DNA of 16,458 bases, from contig RGVD01000031.1 in the NCBI GenBank assembly GCA_010027395.1, positions 1 through 16,458 on the forward strand, given 5' to 3'. Of this stretch, positions 1 to 7,963 are shown piece after piece (the stretch's first letter is position 1; every line of letters begins with the position of its first letter). The notes below the pieces were generated by a model. The model saw nothing but the letters and a program-made list of their open reading frames with translations, ran no database searches and was not told where the DNA came from. Source of the DNA: Bacteroidota bacterium. Its GTDB lineage: Bacteria; Bacteroidota; Bacteroidia; UKL13-3. A program made the position numbers and the translations under genes.

Positions 1-260
1 AAAATATTTCCGAAAATATCGTTTATAAGCGCAGTTACTCTATTAGTGATTTTAAAAGTGATTATTACTCGTTTAAGGGAAATGCCTATGGTTTGGCCAA
101 CACTTTAACACAAACAGCCATTTTGAAACCGAGGATAAAATCAAAAAAGCTTACAAATCTTTACTATGCAGGACAATTAACAGTTCCTGGACCCGGGGTT
201 CCTCCTAGTATAATTAGTGGAAATGTGGTAGCTAATCTAATCAAAAAGGAAATATTTTAA
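1..260 (+). CDS. crtI: Phytoene desaturase CrtI, C-terminal end (partial)
   Basis: The reading frame starting at base 3 is open from the left edge to a TAA at 258-260 and gives about 85 residues. It ends in the FAD-binding C-terminal signature of CrtI-type carotenoid desaturases, GQLTVPGPGVPPSIISG, followed by a short helix and KKEIF. A stretch matching the family (KGNAYGLANTLTQTAILKPR) lies before it. CrtI is a membrane-associated FAD enzyme that introduces double bonds into phytoene, usually yielding lycopene. Only the C-terminus is visible, so the N-terminal dinucleotide-binding motif and the number of desaturation steps cannot be judged. crtB begins 55 nt downstream on the same strand, which supports a crt operon. 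Confidence 0.92.
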   Translation, partial: NISENIVYKRSYSISDFKSDYYSFKGNAYGLANTLTQTAILKPRIKSKKLTNLYYAGQLTVPGPGVPPSIISGNVVANLIKKEIF

Positions 261-315
261 CCTTTTAAAACAAAATGCTTCTTTTTTCATTAATATCTTG
301 GTAGAATTGCTATCA

Positions 316-1155
316 ATGAAACAACTTTTCGATGACATATCTAGAAAAAGCAGCAAACTGGTGACTAAGACCTATAGCACGTCTTTTTCGTTAGGTATTC
401 GTTTTTTGGCAAATAAATTCCATAACCCAATTTATGCAGTTTATGGATTTGTAAGATTTGCTGACGAAATTGTTGATTCCTTTCATGGATATGATAAGCG
501 CACTTTGCTAGAGGAGTTTAAACAAGAAACTTTTAAAGCCATCGAAAAAGGAATCAGCCTTAACCCCATTTTAAACAATTTTGCTCAAATTGTAAATGAA
601 TATCATATTGACCCATGGACTATTGAAACTTTTTTCAAGAGCATGGAAATGGATTTGAACATACATACATGCGACCAAAATAGTTATGAAGAATATATTT
701 TAGGTTCGGCAGAAGTTGTTGGTCTTATGTGTTTAAAGGTGTTTGTAGAAGGGGATGAAGATGAATATAATAACTTGAAACACTATGCCATGAAATTAGG
801 ATCGGCATTACAAAAAATCAATTTCCTACGTGATTTCAAAACAGATTCAGATGCATTAGGTCGTGTATATTTCCCCCAATTGAGGAACGGAGCTAGCTTA
901 GATCGCCAAACAAAAAAAGAAATTGAAGAGGACATCCTAAAAGATTTTGATTTGGGCTATGAAGGAATTAAGAAACTTCCCAAAAACGCCCGTTTTGGGG
1001 TTTATGTAGCCTACATATATTATTCGCAATTATTGAACAAGATTATAGATATGCCACCAAAGGCATTGTTTGAAGAACGAATAAGGATATCAGATAAAAA
1101 GAAATACGCCTTGTTTTTTGGTTCTTATTTGCGTCACAGCTTTAATTTACTTTAA
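316..1155 (+). CDS. crtB: Phytoene synthase CrtB
   Basis: A 279-residue trans-isoprenyl diphosphate synthase of the squalene/phytoene synthase family, which condenses two geranylgeranyl diphosphates to phytoene. Both Mg-diphosphate binding motifs are present: DEIVD at residues 50-54 and the second DxxxD at D173-D177 (RDFKTD), followed by LGRVYFP. The YSTSFSL segment near residue 20 is typical. I chose the ATG at 316 (MKQLFDDIS); the frame can be extended to a TTG at 298, but those six residues are not family-like. The stop overlaps the next start (TAATG at 1153-1157), so the two genes are probably translationally coupled. Known family chemistry is secure; the exact end product depends on genes outside the window. 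Confidence 0.96.
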   Translation: MKQLFDDISRKSSKLVTKTYSTSFSLGIRFLANKFHNPIYAVYGFVRFADEIVDSFHGYDKRTLLEEFKQETFKAIEKGISLNPILNNFAQIVNEYHIDPWTIETFFKSMEMDLNIHTCDQNSYEEYILGSAEVVGLMCLKVFVEGDEDEYNNLKHYAMKLGSALQKINFLRDFKTDSDALGRVYFPQLRNGASLDRQTKKEIEEDILKDFDLGYEGIKKLPKNARFGVYVAYIYYSQLLNKIIDMPPKALFEERIRISDKKKYALFFGSYLRHSFNLL

Positions 1156-1619
1156 TGAATGTACGATTTTTATTTCTGTTTATTTTCATGAGCAGTCATA
1201 TTTTTGCTACTCCTATTGAGGACTTAAGGAGGTTATTTGATAGTGCCATAAAAAATGAACAATCTGCTGAATTATTGCTACAACAATCAGTAAACAATGA
1301 TTTAGATAAAAACACATTACTAGGTTACAAAGCGGCAACCCAAATGATAATGGCTAAATTTTATTTTAATCCTTGGAAAAAACTGCACGTATTTAATATT
1401 GGCAAAGGGCAGTTGGAAACAGCCATTCTAAATGAGCCTACTAATATTGAATTGATTTTTTTGAGATACATGATTCAAAAAAATTCTCCCTCTTTTTTGC
1501 ATTACAACCTTAATGTGGCTTCGGATAAAAAAACATTATTATTGTCCATCAACACTATAAAAGATCAAGATCTAAAATCTAGAATTAGTAATTATTTAAA
1601 AACAACCGAAAAACCTTAA
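1155..1619 (+). CDS. Small secreted/periplasmic protein of unknown function in the crt operon
   Basis: A 154-residue protein beginning with a hydrophobic signal-peptide-like stretch (MNVRFLFLFIFMSSHIFA), likely cleaved after A18, so the mature part is probably exported. The remainder is alpha-helical in appearance, with a TPR-like helical pair around residues 85-118 (QLETAILNEPTNIELIFLRY). No catalytic motif is visible. Its ATG overlaps the crtB stop by one base and idi follows 26 nt after its stop, so it is embedded in the pigment operon. From memory, small proteins of this type sit beside crtB in other Bacteroidota, but I know no function. A structural or scaffold role in carotenoid synthesis or export is speculation. 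Confidence 0.8.
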   Translation: MNVRFLFLFIFMSSHIFATPIEDLRRLFDSAIKNEQSAELLLQQSVNNDLDKNTLLGYKAATQMIMAKFYFNPWKKLHVFNIGKGQLETAILNEPTNIELIFLRYMIQKNSPSFLHYNLNVASDKKTLLLSINTIKDQDLKSRISNYLKTTEKP

Positions 1620-1645
1620 TTATCCGAGTAATCAATTTAAGCAAC

Positions 1646-2167
1646 ATGAGCAAAAAGGAATATGTCATATTAGTGGATGAAAAGGATAACCAAATCGGTT
1701 TGATGGAGAAAGAAGAAGCTCATGTTAAAGCCCTTCTTCATCGTGCTTTTTCTGTATTTGTGTTTAATGATAAAAATGAATTGCTGCTTCAACAGAGGGC
1801 GTTAGGGAAATATCATTCTGCAGGATTATGGACCAACACTTGTTGCAGTCATCCTAGAGAAAATGAAACCATAAGTGATGCTGCTCATCGCAGATTGATG
1901 GAGGAAATGGGCTTTGATTGCGAGTTAAAAACCATGCATAAATTTATCTACAAAGCCTCATTTAGCAATGGACTCACAGAGCATGAATTAGATTATGTAT
2001 TAAAAGGTTTTTACCAAGGAGATATACTTCCAAACAAAGACGAAGTTCATAATTACAAATGGGTTGATATGGCCTGGTTACTTAATGATATTCAGCATAA
2101 CCCAAACCTCTATACTGCTTGGTTCAAGTTAATATTAACTGAAAGTATTAGCTACTTAGTAAATTAA
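1646..2167 (+). CDS. idi: Isopentenyl-diphosphate delta-isomerase, type I
   Basis: A 173-residue Nudix-fold enzyme that interconverts IPP and DMAPP in the cytoplasm, feeding prenyl diphosphate synthesis. The TNTCCSHPR segment places Cys67 exactly where the catalytic cysteine of E. coli Idi lies. The acidic metal/catalytic residues are E112 and E114 (TEHELD), and a Nudix-like helix RRLMEEMGF occupies residues 82-90. Length and N-terminus (MSKKEYVILVDEKDNQIG) are normal for type I. The start at 1646 lies 26 nt after the preceding stop, consistent with one transcript for crtI-crtB-unknown-idi. An idi gene within a crt operon is a common way to raise precursor flux. Confidence 0.96.
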   Translation: MSKKEYVILVDEKDNQIGLMEKEEAHVKALLHRAFSVFVFNDKNELLLQQRALGKYHSAGLWTNTCCSHPRENETISDAAHRRLMEEMGFDCELKTMHKFIYKASFSNGLTEHELDYVLKGFYQGDILPNKDEVHNYKWVDMAWLLNDIQHNPNLYTAWFKLILTESISYLVN

Positions 2168-2178
2168 TATTTTGTAAT

Positions 2179-2196
2179 GACGTTTAATTAAACGTC
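2179..2196. repeat. Perfect 18-bp palindrome downstream of idi
   Basis: GACGTTTAATTAAACGTC reads identically on both strands and starts 12 nt after the idi stop. There is no loop or T-tract, so it is not a classical terminator. It could be a dimeric protein-binding site or part of a small structured element. Confidence 0.6.
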
Positions 2197-2220
2197 TCCA
2201 CATACCCAATGATTACTGAA

Positions 2221-2238
2221 TAACTCTTGCAAGAGTTA
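2221..2238. repeat. Second perfect 18-bp palindrome in the idi-carB spacer
   Basis: TAACTCTTGCAAGAGTTA is a perfect palindrome lying 24 nt after the first one but unrelated to it in sequence. As RNA it could form a hairpin of about seven pairs with a four-base loop. No T-tract follows, so a terminator role is not supported. Confidence 0.6.
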
Positions 2239-2404
2239 AGCTCAGCGTCTCCTGTGAGGCAATGTAATATAAGTTTATAACTTTTAGCTCGAACCCCGAA
2301 GAAAGGTTATATGACAGGGAAAAGCATTATCATGACATTGAAGCTCATTTATAAGAAACGTAAGCTTATTTATATAGTATGGAAACTTGTTTTCAGTCAT
2401 CCGA

Positions 2405-2464
2405 AAAAGGGCTTTGTGGGCCGCAAAGTCCCTCTCCTTTGGAGAGGGATTTAGGGTGAGGCGC
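2405..2464. repeat. REP-like hairpin element between convergent idi and carB
   Basis: The core at 2430-2448 is a perfect 8-bp stem CCCTCTCC/GGAGAGGG around a TTT loop, extended by A-T and G-T pairs to about 12 bp (2426-2452), then TTAGGGTGAGG. A second near-palindrome (CTTTGTGG/CCGCAAAG) lies just upstream and competes with the main stem. From memory, very similar CTCTCC-TTT-GGAGAG...TTAGGGTGAGG units recur between genes in many Bacteroidota genomes. I cannot search here, and only one copy is in this window. It stands between two converging genes and could also stop transcription from both sides. The carB stop codon (2465-2467) follows at once. Confidence 0.6.
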
Positions 2465-5284
2465 TTACCTACTCAAGAACATACTCTTCTCTTTCATATA
2501 CTGGCGGAAAAGAGGGTCGTGAAGGTCTTTGATGAAACGAATGGCTTCACCTGTACTTTTCATTTCTGGACCTAATTCTTTGTTCACTCCTGGGAATTTT
2601 TCAAATGAGAAAACAGGTTCTTTTATGGCATATCCAACCAACTTTCTTTCAAATGTAAAGTCTTTCAACTTATGCGTACCCATCATAATTTTGGTAGCAA
2701 TATTGATGAAAGGTATTTGGTAGGCTTTGGCTATGAATGGTACCGTACGACTGGCACGAGGATTGGCTTCAATCACATATACCTTTTCGCTTTTGATAGC
2801 AAATTGAATGTTTAACAAGCCTCGGATATTCATTTTATGTGCCAGATTAATGGCATAAGATTCCATTTGTTGTTGCACGTTTGCACTTAAACTAAAAGGA
2901 GGTAATACTGCACTTGAATCACCACTATGAATACCTGCAGGCTCAATGTGCTCCATCATACCTATGATGTGCACATCTTCACCATCACATATTAAATCTA
3001 TTTCAGCTTCTTCAGCTCTGTCTAGGAAATGGTCAATAAGAATACTGTTACCTGGTAAATCTCCCAATAGATCAATAACAGCTTTTTCTAATTCTTCATC
3101 ATTGATAACGATTTTCATCCCTTGACCACCTAATACATAGCTAGGTCTAACAAGCACAGGGTATCCCACTTTTTGGGCTACAGCAATGGCTTCATCAGCA
3201 TCCATGGCAACACCATAATTTGGGTATGGAATATCTAATTCTTTTAATAAATCTGAGAATTGACCACGGTCTTCAGAAATATCCATGTCAGTAAAACTTG
3301 TTCCAATAATTTTAATACCTTTTTGGTGAAGTTTTTTAGCCAATTTCAGGGCAGTTTGTCCGCCCAACTGAACAATTACCCCTTCAGGTTTTTCAAGCTC
3401 AATTATCTCTAATAAATGCTCCCAAAAGACAGGCTCAAAATACAATTTATCTGCCATGTCAAAATCCGTTGAAACTGTTTCAGGGTTACAATTAATCATA
3501 ATGGCTTCGTAACCACTTTCTTTGGCAGCTAACAATCCATGTACACAGCAATAGTCAAACTCTATCCCTTGGCCAATACGATTTGGACCAGAACCTAAAA
3601 CAATGATTTTTTTATTATTTGTTGGGATACTTTCATTCTCCCCATCAAAAGTTGAGTAGAAATAATTGGTGGGTGATGGGAACTCAGCCGCACATGTATC
3701 AACCGTTTTAAAAACACGCTTTATTCCTGATTCTTCGCGCAATGCTTTTACATCTGCATCAGTTGCATCTGAACCTAATAGAAAAGCAATCTGTTCATCG
3801 CTGTAACCTTTTTCCTTTAACTCAACCAACAATTCATGAGGAATATTTTTTAAACTAAAGCGTTTGGCTTCAGTTTCAATTCTCACCATTTCGTTTATTT
3901 GGGTTAAAAACCACCTGTCAATTTTGGTTATTTTTTCAATAGAAGAAATAGGAACACCAAGACTTAGAGCGTCTTTCACAGCAAAAATTCTATCCCAACT
4001 AGGGTTGGTCAATTTTTCAATAATGTCTTCAAGGTTTCTGTTTTGATAACCATCTGCTCCTAGGCCATTGCGCTTTATTTCTAAACTTTGTGTAGCTTTT
4101 TGCAAAGCTTCAATAAAGGTTCTTCCTATACCCATTACCTCACCAACTGCTTTCATTTGAAGGCCTAAGGTTTTATTGGCACCTTTAAATTTATCAAAAT
4201 TAAACCTAGGGATTTTTACAATCACATAATCAATTGCAGGTTCAAAATAGGCTGAGGTTGTTTTAGTTACTGGGTTTTTTAATTCATCCAAAGTATAACC
4301 TATGGCTAGTTTTGCAGCAATTTTTGCAATTGGATATCCCGTGGCTTTACTTGCCAATGCAGATGAACGCGAAACACGAGGGTTGATTTCAACTGCTATG
4401 ATAGCTTCGTCTGCTGGGTTTACGGCAAACTGTACATTACATCCCCCATGGAAATTACCAATGCTGCGCATCATGTGGATGGCCATATCACGCATACGTT
4501 GGTAGCACGAATCGCTCAGTGTCATGGCAGGCGCCACAGTTATCGAATCACCTGTATGCACACCCATTGGATCAAAGTTTTCAATCACACATATCACCGC
4601 AACATTGTCGTTTTTGTCACGAAGTAATTCTAATTCATACTCTTTCCACCCAAAAACGGCTTTCTCAACCAATACTTCATGGGTTGGAGAGGCAGTTAAT
4701 CCTCTTTGTAATGCGGCATCTAGTTCTTCTTTTTTCCAAACAAATCCTCCTCCTGTGCCACCAAGGGTGTATGAAGGGCGAATTACCAGAGGAAATCCTA
4801 TTTCTTGTGCAATTTCTTTTCCTTCTAAAAATGAGTTAGCCGTGCGACTAGGAGCCACACCAATGCCGATTTCAATCATTTTCTGTCTGAAAAGCTCTCT
4901 ATTTTCTACAGTGTCAATGGCTTTGGTATCTACACCAATCATGCGCACATTGTATTTTTCCCAAAGTCCAATTTCTTCACATTCAATGGCAAGATTCAAG
5001 GCAGTTTGCCCACCCATGGTTGGCAATACCGCATCTATTTGCCTTTCTTGTAGGATTTTTTCTATTGAATCACTATTCAAAGGCCATAGATAAACATGGT
5101 CGGCAGTAACATTGTCTGTCATAATGGTAGCTGGGTTTGAGTTTATTAGAGAAACTTCAATTCCCTCCTCTTTAAGAGAGCGTGAAGCTTGACTACCTGA
5201 ATAATCAAACTCGCAAGCCTGACCAATAATGATAGGTCCGCTTCCAATAATTAGTACCGATTTTATGCTATTGTCTTTTGGCAT
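2465..5284 (-). CDS. carB: Carbamoyl-phosphate synthase large subunit
   Basis: A 939-residue CarB, which makes carbamoyl phosphate from bicarbonate, ammonia (from CarA) and two ATP for pyrimidine and arginine synthesis. The first ATP-grasp half carries R169, E215, E299 and N301 at the same numbers as the E. coli enzyme. An oligomerisation region follows at about 400-550. The second half opens with VLGSGPNRIGQGIEFDY near 562 and holds RPSYVLGGQGM and EANPRASRTVPF. It ends near 939, against about 1073 in E. coli, so the MGS-like allosteric domain (UMP/IMP/ornithine) is absent. I recall this short form from other Bacteroidota. carA is not adjacent. The ATG at 5284 gives the usual MPKDNSIKSVLIIGSGP start. 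Confidence 0.97.
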   Translation of the reverse strand: MPKDNSIKSVLIIGSGPIIIGQACEFDYSGSQASRSLKEEGIEVSLINSNPATIMTDNVTADHVYLWPLNSDSIEKILQERQIDAVLPTMGGQTALNLAIECEEIGLWEKYNVRMIGVDTKAIDTVENRELFRQKMIEIGIGVAPSRTANSFLEGKEIAQEIGFPLVIRPSYTLGGTGGGFVWKKEELDAALQRGLTASPTHEVLVEKAVFGWKEYELELLRDKNDNVAVICVIENFDPMGVHTGDSITVAPAMTLSDSCYQRMRDMAIHMMRSIGNFHGGCNVQFAVNPADEAIIAVEINPRVSRSSALASKATGYPIAKIAAKLAIGYTLDELKNPVTKTTSAYFEPAIDYVIVKIPRFNFDKFKGANKTLGLQMKAVGEVMGIGRTFIEALQKATQSLEIKRNGLGADGYQNRNLEDIIEKLTNPSWDRIFAVKDALSLGVPISSIEKITKIDRWFLTQINEMVRIETEAKRFSLKNIPHELLVELKEKGYSDEQIAFLLGSDATDADVKALREESGIKRVFKTVDTCAAEFPSPTNYFYSTFDGENESIPTNNKKIIVLGSGPNRIGQGIEFDYCCVHGLLAAKESGYEAIMINCNPETVSTDFDMADKLYFEPVFWEHLLEIIELEKPEGVIVQLGGQTALKLAKKLHQKGIKIIGTSFTDMDISEDRGQFSDLLKELDIPYPNYGVAMDADEAIAVAQKVGYPVLVRPSYVLGGQGMKIVINDEELEKAVIDLLGDLPGNSILIDHFLDRAEEAEIDLICDGEDVHIIGMMEHIEPAGIHSGDSSAVLPPFSLSANVQQQMESYAINLAHKMNIRGLLNIQFAIKSEKVYVIEANPRASRTVPFIAKAYQIPFINIATKIMMGTHKLKDFTFERKLVGYAIKEPVFSFEKFPGVNKELGPEMKSTGEAIRFIKDLHDPLFRQYMKEKSMFLSR

Positions 5285-5804
5285 GTGTCCAAGGTATAAA
5301 TAAGTGATTGTAAGGATGTGCAGTTTGAATGCAGCATCTTAAAATTGGGCAAAGATATATACAACACCTCAAACAAAAGCATGATGTTGAAATATTCTTT
5401 AAAAATGGTATCGATTAATGATCCACTAATTACTTACAGAACATTAATAAGTAATGTATCAATAAACCTTCTTTCTTCCTTGAAATACCTATTTGTGAAT
5501 CAGCTAGCGCATTTTATAGAATCTTAATTATATTCCATTCTATGCCTCAAAATCATTGATATTTGATTTCTGATTCAGAGCCCTCACATGTAGTTGTTTA
5601 AAAACGTTTGAATTAACGGCTTTTGGTTATTAACTCGATAAATTTTGGTTCTCTACAGCTTTAATTAATCAGTAATAGAGGATTATTTAATTCATCAGAT
5701 GTCATTACTTCAATTATTAAAAAAGTATCTAGACTTTTATGCTTGCCATAAACATCAATTGATTGATTAAATAGGGTGGTTTGTACAACTATGTTTATTG
5801 TCAA
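5285..5804. other. 520-bp AT-rich intergenic region upstream of carB
   Basis: No convincing gene is visible on either strand: a 69-codon open frame at 5318-5527 (+) has low-complexity AT-driven composition and crosses the carB promoter. The region contains a candidate carB promoter (5350-5377), an 8-bp inverted repeat ATTACTTA/TAAGTAAT (5429-5436 and 5448-5455, 11-nt loop) and a looser inverted repeat ATAAACAT/ATGTTTAT (5748-5755 and 5791-5798). The last lies just after the E1 gene's stop and might act as a weak terminator. Otherwise I see nothing in it. Confidence 0.5.
5350..5377 (-). promoter_or_regulatory. Candidate carB promoter (Bacteroidota type)
   Basis: On the minus strand TATCTTTG (5357-5350) matches the Bacteroidota -7 consensus TAnnTTTG exactly and is followed by C. 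TTTG at 5377-5374 lies 16 nt upstream, shorter than the usual spacing of about 19, so the -33 call is weak. Transcription would begin near 5343, leaving a leader of about 60 nt. Confidence 0.5.
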
Positions 5805-6662
5805 TTAGTAAGCTAACAATTCACGGAGTTTTTCAGCCACTTTATCTGCATTTGGTAATATTTCAGCTTCTAATGCCATATTTAATGGAATGGCAGGAAC
5901 ATTTTTTGCACCAATAGTCATAACTGGGGCATCCAATTTAGTGAAGCAATGTTGCATGATACGTGCAGCAAGACTTTCAGCAAAAGAGTTTAACAAGGGC
6001 TCTTCCGTTACTATCAAACACTTTCCGTGTCTCGTCACCGAATTCATAATGGTTTCTTCATCCAAAGGCTGAAGACTTCTTAAATCAACAATTTCAACCT
6101 GAGAAGAAAATGCTTTACTGGCCGCTAAGCTCCAGTATACACCCATCCCCCAAGTAATAATACAGCAACTTTCACCATTCTCAATTGCATCTTCAGAGGC
6201 ATATTGAACAATATTAGCTTTGCCAAACGGCAGAATATAATCCTCATCGGGCTCTATACATCTCGCCAATTCAGTTCCTGGATTCTTGCTCCAATAAAGA
6301 CCTTTGTGCTCAAGCATAATACAAGGATTTCCATCATAATAAGCAGCCTTCATTAAGCCCTTCATATCTGCTGCATTACTTGGGTAAGCAATCTTAATTC
6401 CTTTAAGGGTTAATAAAGTAGATTCAATACTTCCACTATGATAAGGACCACCACCACCATAAGCACCAACTGGTATCCTAAGCACGCAACTTACAGGGAA
6501 TTTCCCCATGGTTAAGTAGCTTGATTTTGTGATCTCACAAACCAATTGATTAACTCCAGTCCATACGTAATCGCCAAACTGTATTTCAACAATAGGTTTA
6601 ACCCCAGTTGCACTCATCCCAACTGTTGAACCTACTATATAAGCTTCTTGTATCGGTTCCAT
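5805..6662 (-). pseudogene. 2-oxoacid dehydrogenase E1 alpha/beta fusion, C-terminal (E1 beta) part of a broken gene
   Basis: This 285-codon frame encodes most of the E1 beta domain. It begins at PIQEAYIVGSTVGMSA, which keeps the glutamate expected to contact the thiamine aminopyrimidine ring (E6 here), and includes GAYGGGGPYHSG with the active-site histidine (H75 here). The rest follows to the usual end LPNADKVAEKLRELLAY. The ATG at 6662 is an accidental internal codon rather than a family start: the first E1 beta residues lie in the upstream frame. The two frames overlap but join only if about 20 missing bases are restored near 6657. As written, a complete E1 cannot be made, although the domain sequence is otherwise well conserved, implying a recent lesion or a sequence error. 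Confidence 0.88.
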
Positions 6663-7842
6663 ATTTATCAGCTAGGGTGGCAGCTTCACGAAAAACTCCA
6701 CCCAATCTTTTACCAACATCCTGACCATAAAAAATGGCTTCAGGATGAGTCCGCATGATCTCATCTATGGCATGTAGCGCTGCATCCACCATAACAGATG
6801 GTTCTTTGCCCTCTGGACATCTTACACCTGTTTCTAGAGTTGCTTTGCTTGGGGTGTATATATGGTCTAAAACAGTTATTATTTTTGGGTCATTTGCATT
6901 TTTTGCATCTTCAAACTGCTTAGCAACTTCCAAGGTTGTTTCTTCTTCAATGGCTTTTAAATCGAAATCACTTGCCAAATTTTCGCGAATTAAATATAAC
7001 CTTAATTTTGGTCCTGGGTCATTTGTTTGATGGGAGCCTAAATCTTCATCTGTTCTATACCATTCTTTTCGCACCCCACTTGTATGATGACCTAACAAAG
7101 GAACTTTAGCGTGCAAAAGCATAGGCGCCCGATGCACTCTTACATATGCTAACGCTTCTTTAACAGCTTGCCAAGATTCTACAAAATCACTTCCGTCAAT
7201 ACTACGTCTCTCTAATCCCTTAAAACCTGCGGCATATTCATACGCATTCATGGCGCGCATTTCAGATCCAGTGGCACTAATGCCCCAATCATTATCTTGA
7301 ATAAAATATAATATAGGTAGTTTTTTTAAAACCGCCATTTGCAGGGCTTCTGCAACTTCCCCTTCGGTAACTGAACCATCACCCATGCTACAAACAACAA
7401 CAGATTTCTCAAGAGGATTGCTAAGACCTTGACTCTCCTTATAAGCAACACCATGCGCTAGTCCTGTTGTTGGTATAGCCTGCATCCCTGTTGCACTGCT
7501 TTGGTGTGGAATGACTGGCATACCATCTTTACGCAAACTAGGATGTGAGTAATAACTTCTTCCACCGCTAAAAGGATCATCAGCTTTGGCTAATAACTGT
7601 AGCATTAGCTCGTAAGGTTTTAATCCAATACCTAAAAGCAAACTTTCATCACGATAATAAGGAGAAACGTAATCAAAAGCCTTCAACTGAAAACCAAGAG
7701 CTAATTGGATGGCTTCATGTCCTCGACTTGTGCTATGCACATATTTGGTTACAGTTCTATTTGCATCATACACATCTGCCATTGCTTTGGCTGTGCACAT
7801 TAGTTTGTAGGCTTTAATTAAAGTATCTTTTTCTGGTGCCAT
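6598..7842 (-). pseudogene. 2-oxoacid dehydrogenase E1 alpha/beta fusion, N-terminal part of a broken gene
   Basis: A 414-codon frame with a whole E1 alpha domain and the beginning of E1 beta, as in the fused E1 of branched-chain 2-oxoacid/pyruvate dehydrogenase complexes in Bacteroidota. The thiamine diphosphate motif runs from GDG at 154-156 to N184. GHHTSG resembles the conserved loop of branched-chain E1 alpha. E1 beta starts around residue 345 (SVMVDAALHAIDEIMRTH) and is intact through GGVFREAATLADKYG. Then the frame departs into 18 unrelated residues. The enzyme would decarboxylate a 2-oxoacid and pass the acyl group to an E2 lipoyl domain; the substrate cannot be fixed from sequence. 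No E2 or E3 gene lies nearby. The ATG at 7842 gives a family-like start. Confidence 0.88.
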
Positions 7843-7914
7843 TATTGTCTACAAGTTTAGTTAATTAGTTTAATTTTTTAATCGAAAATGAGTTAAGATT
7901 ATCAGTTTATACAT

Positions 7915-7945
7915 AAAAAAAGCCGCGCAAAATGCGCGGCTTTTT
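7915..7945 (-). terminator. Intrinsic terminator after the lipoprotein gene
   Basis: A perfect GC-rich stem GCCGCGC (7922-7928)/GCGCGGC (7934-7940) with a 5-nt loop is flanked by seven A on the left and five T on the right. It is therefore usable from either strand. Its place 18 nt after the stop of the minus-strand gene at 7964 makes it that operon's terminator. Confidence 0.92.
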
Positions 7946-7963
7946 AATAAGTTAAATTCTAAA

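Noticed and set aside
298..315. Extension of crtB to a TTG start at 298
   Set aside because: The ATG at 316 gives the family-typical N-terminus; the extra six residues have no support.
2287..2300. GCTCGAACCCCG as a tRNA T-arm remnant or attachment site
   Set aside because: No matching stem, acceptor end or other tRNA arms are found on either strand, and no integrase is nearby.
2387..2575. Plus-strand open frame crossing the carB 3' end
   Set aside because: It runs from the spacer through the REP-like hairpin into antisense carB; composition is not protein-like.
4524..5093. Long plus-strand open frame opposite carB
   Set aside because: It lies wholly inside a strongly conserved CarB region on the other strand and has no family-like sequence.
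5318..5527. 69-codon open frame in the carB upstream gap
   Set aside because: It covers the probable carB promoter, has AT-driven low complexity and no recognisable start context.
6598..6662. E1 alpha and E1 beta as two naturally separate, overlapping genes
   Set aside because: The break falls inside the E1 beta domain, whose N-terminal segment is in the upstream frame, and about seven conserved residues are missing.
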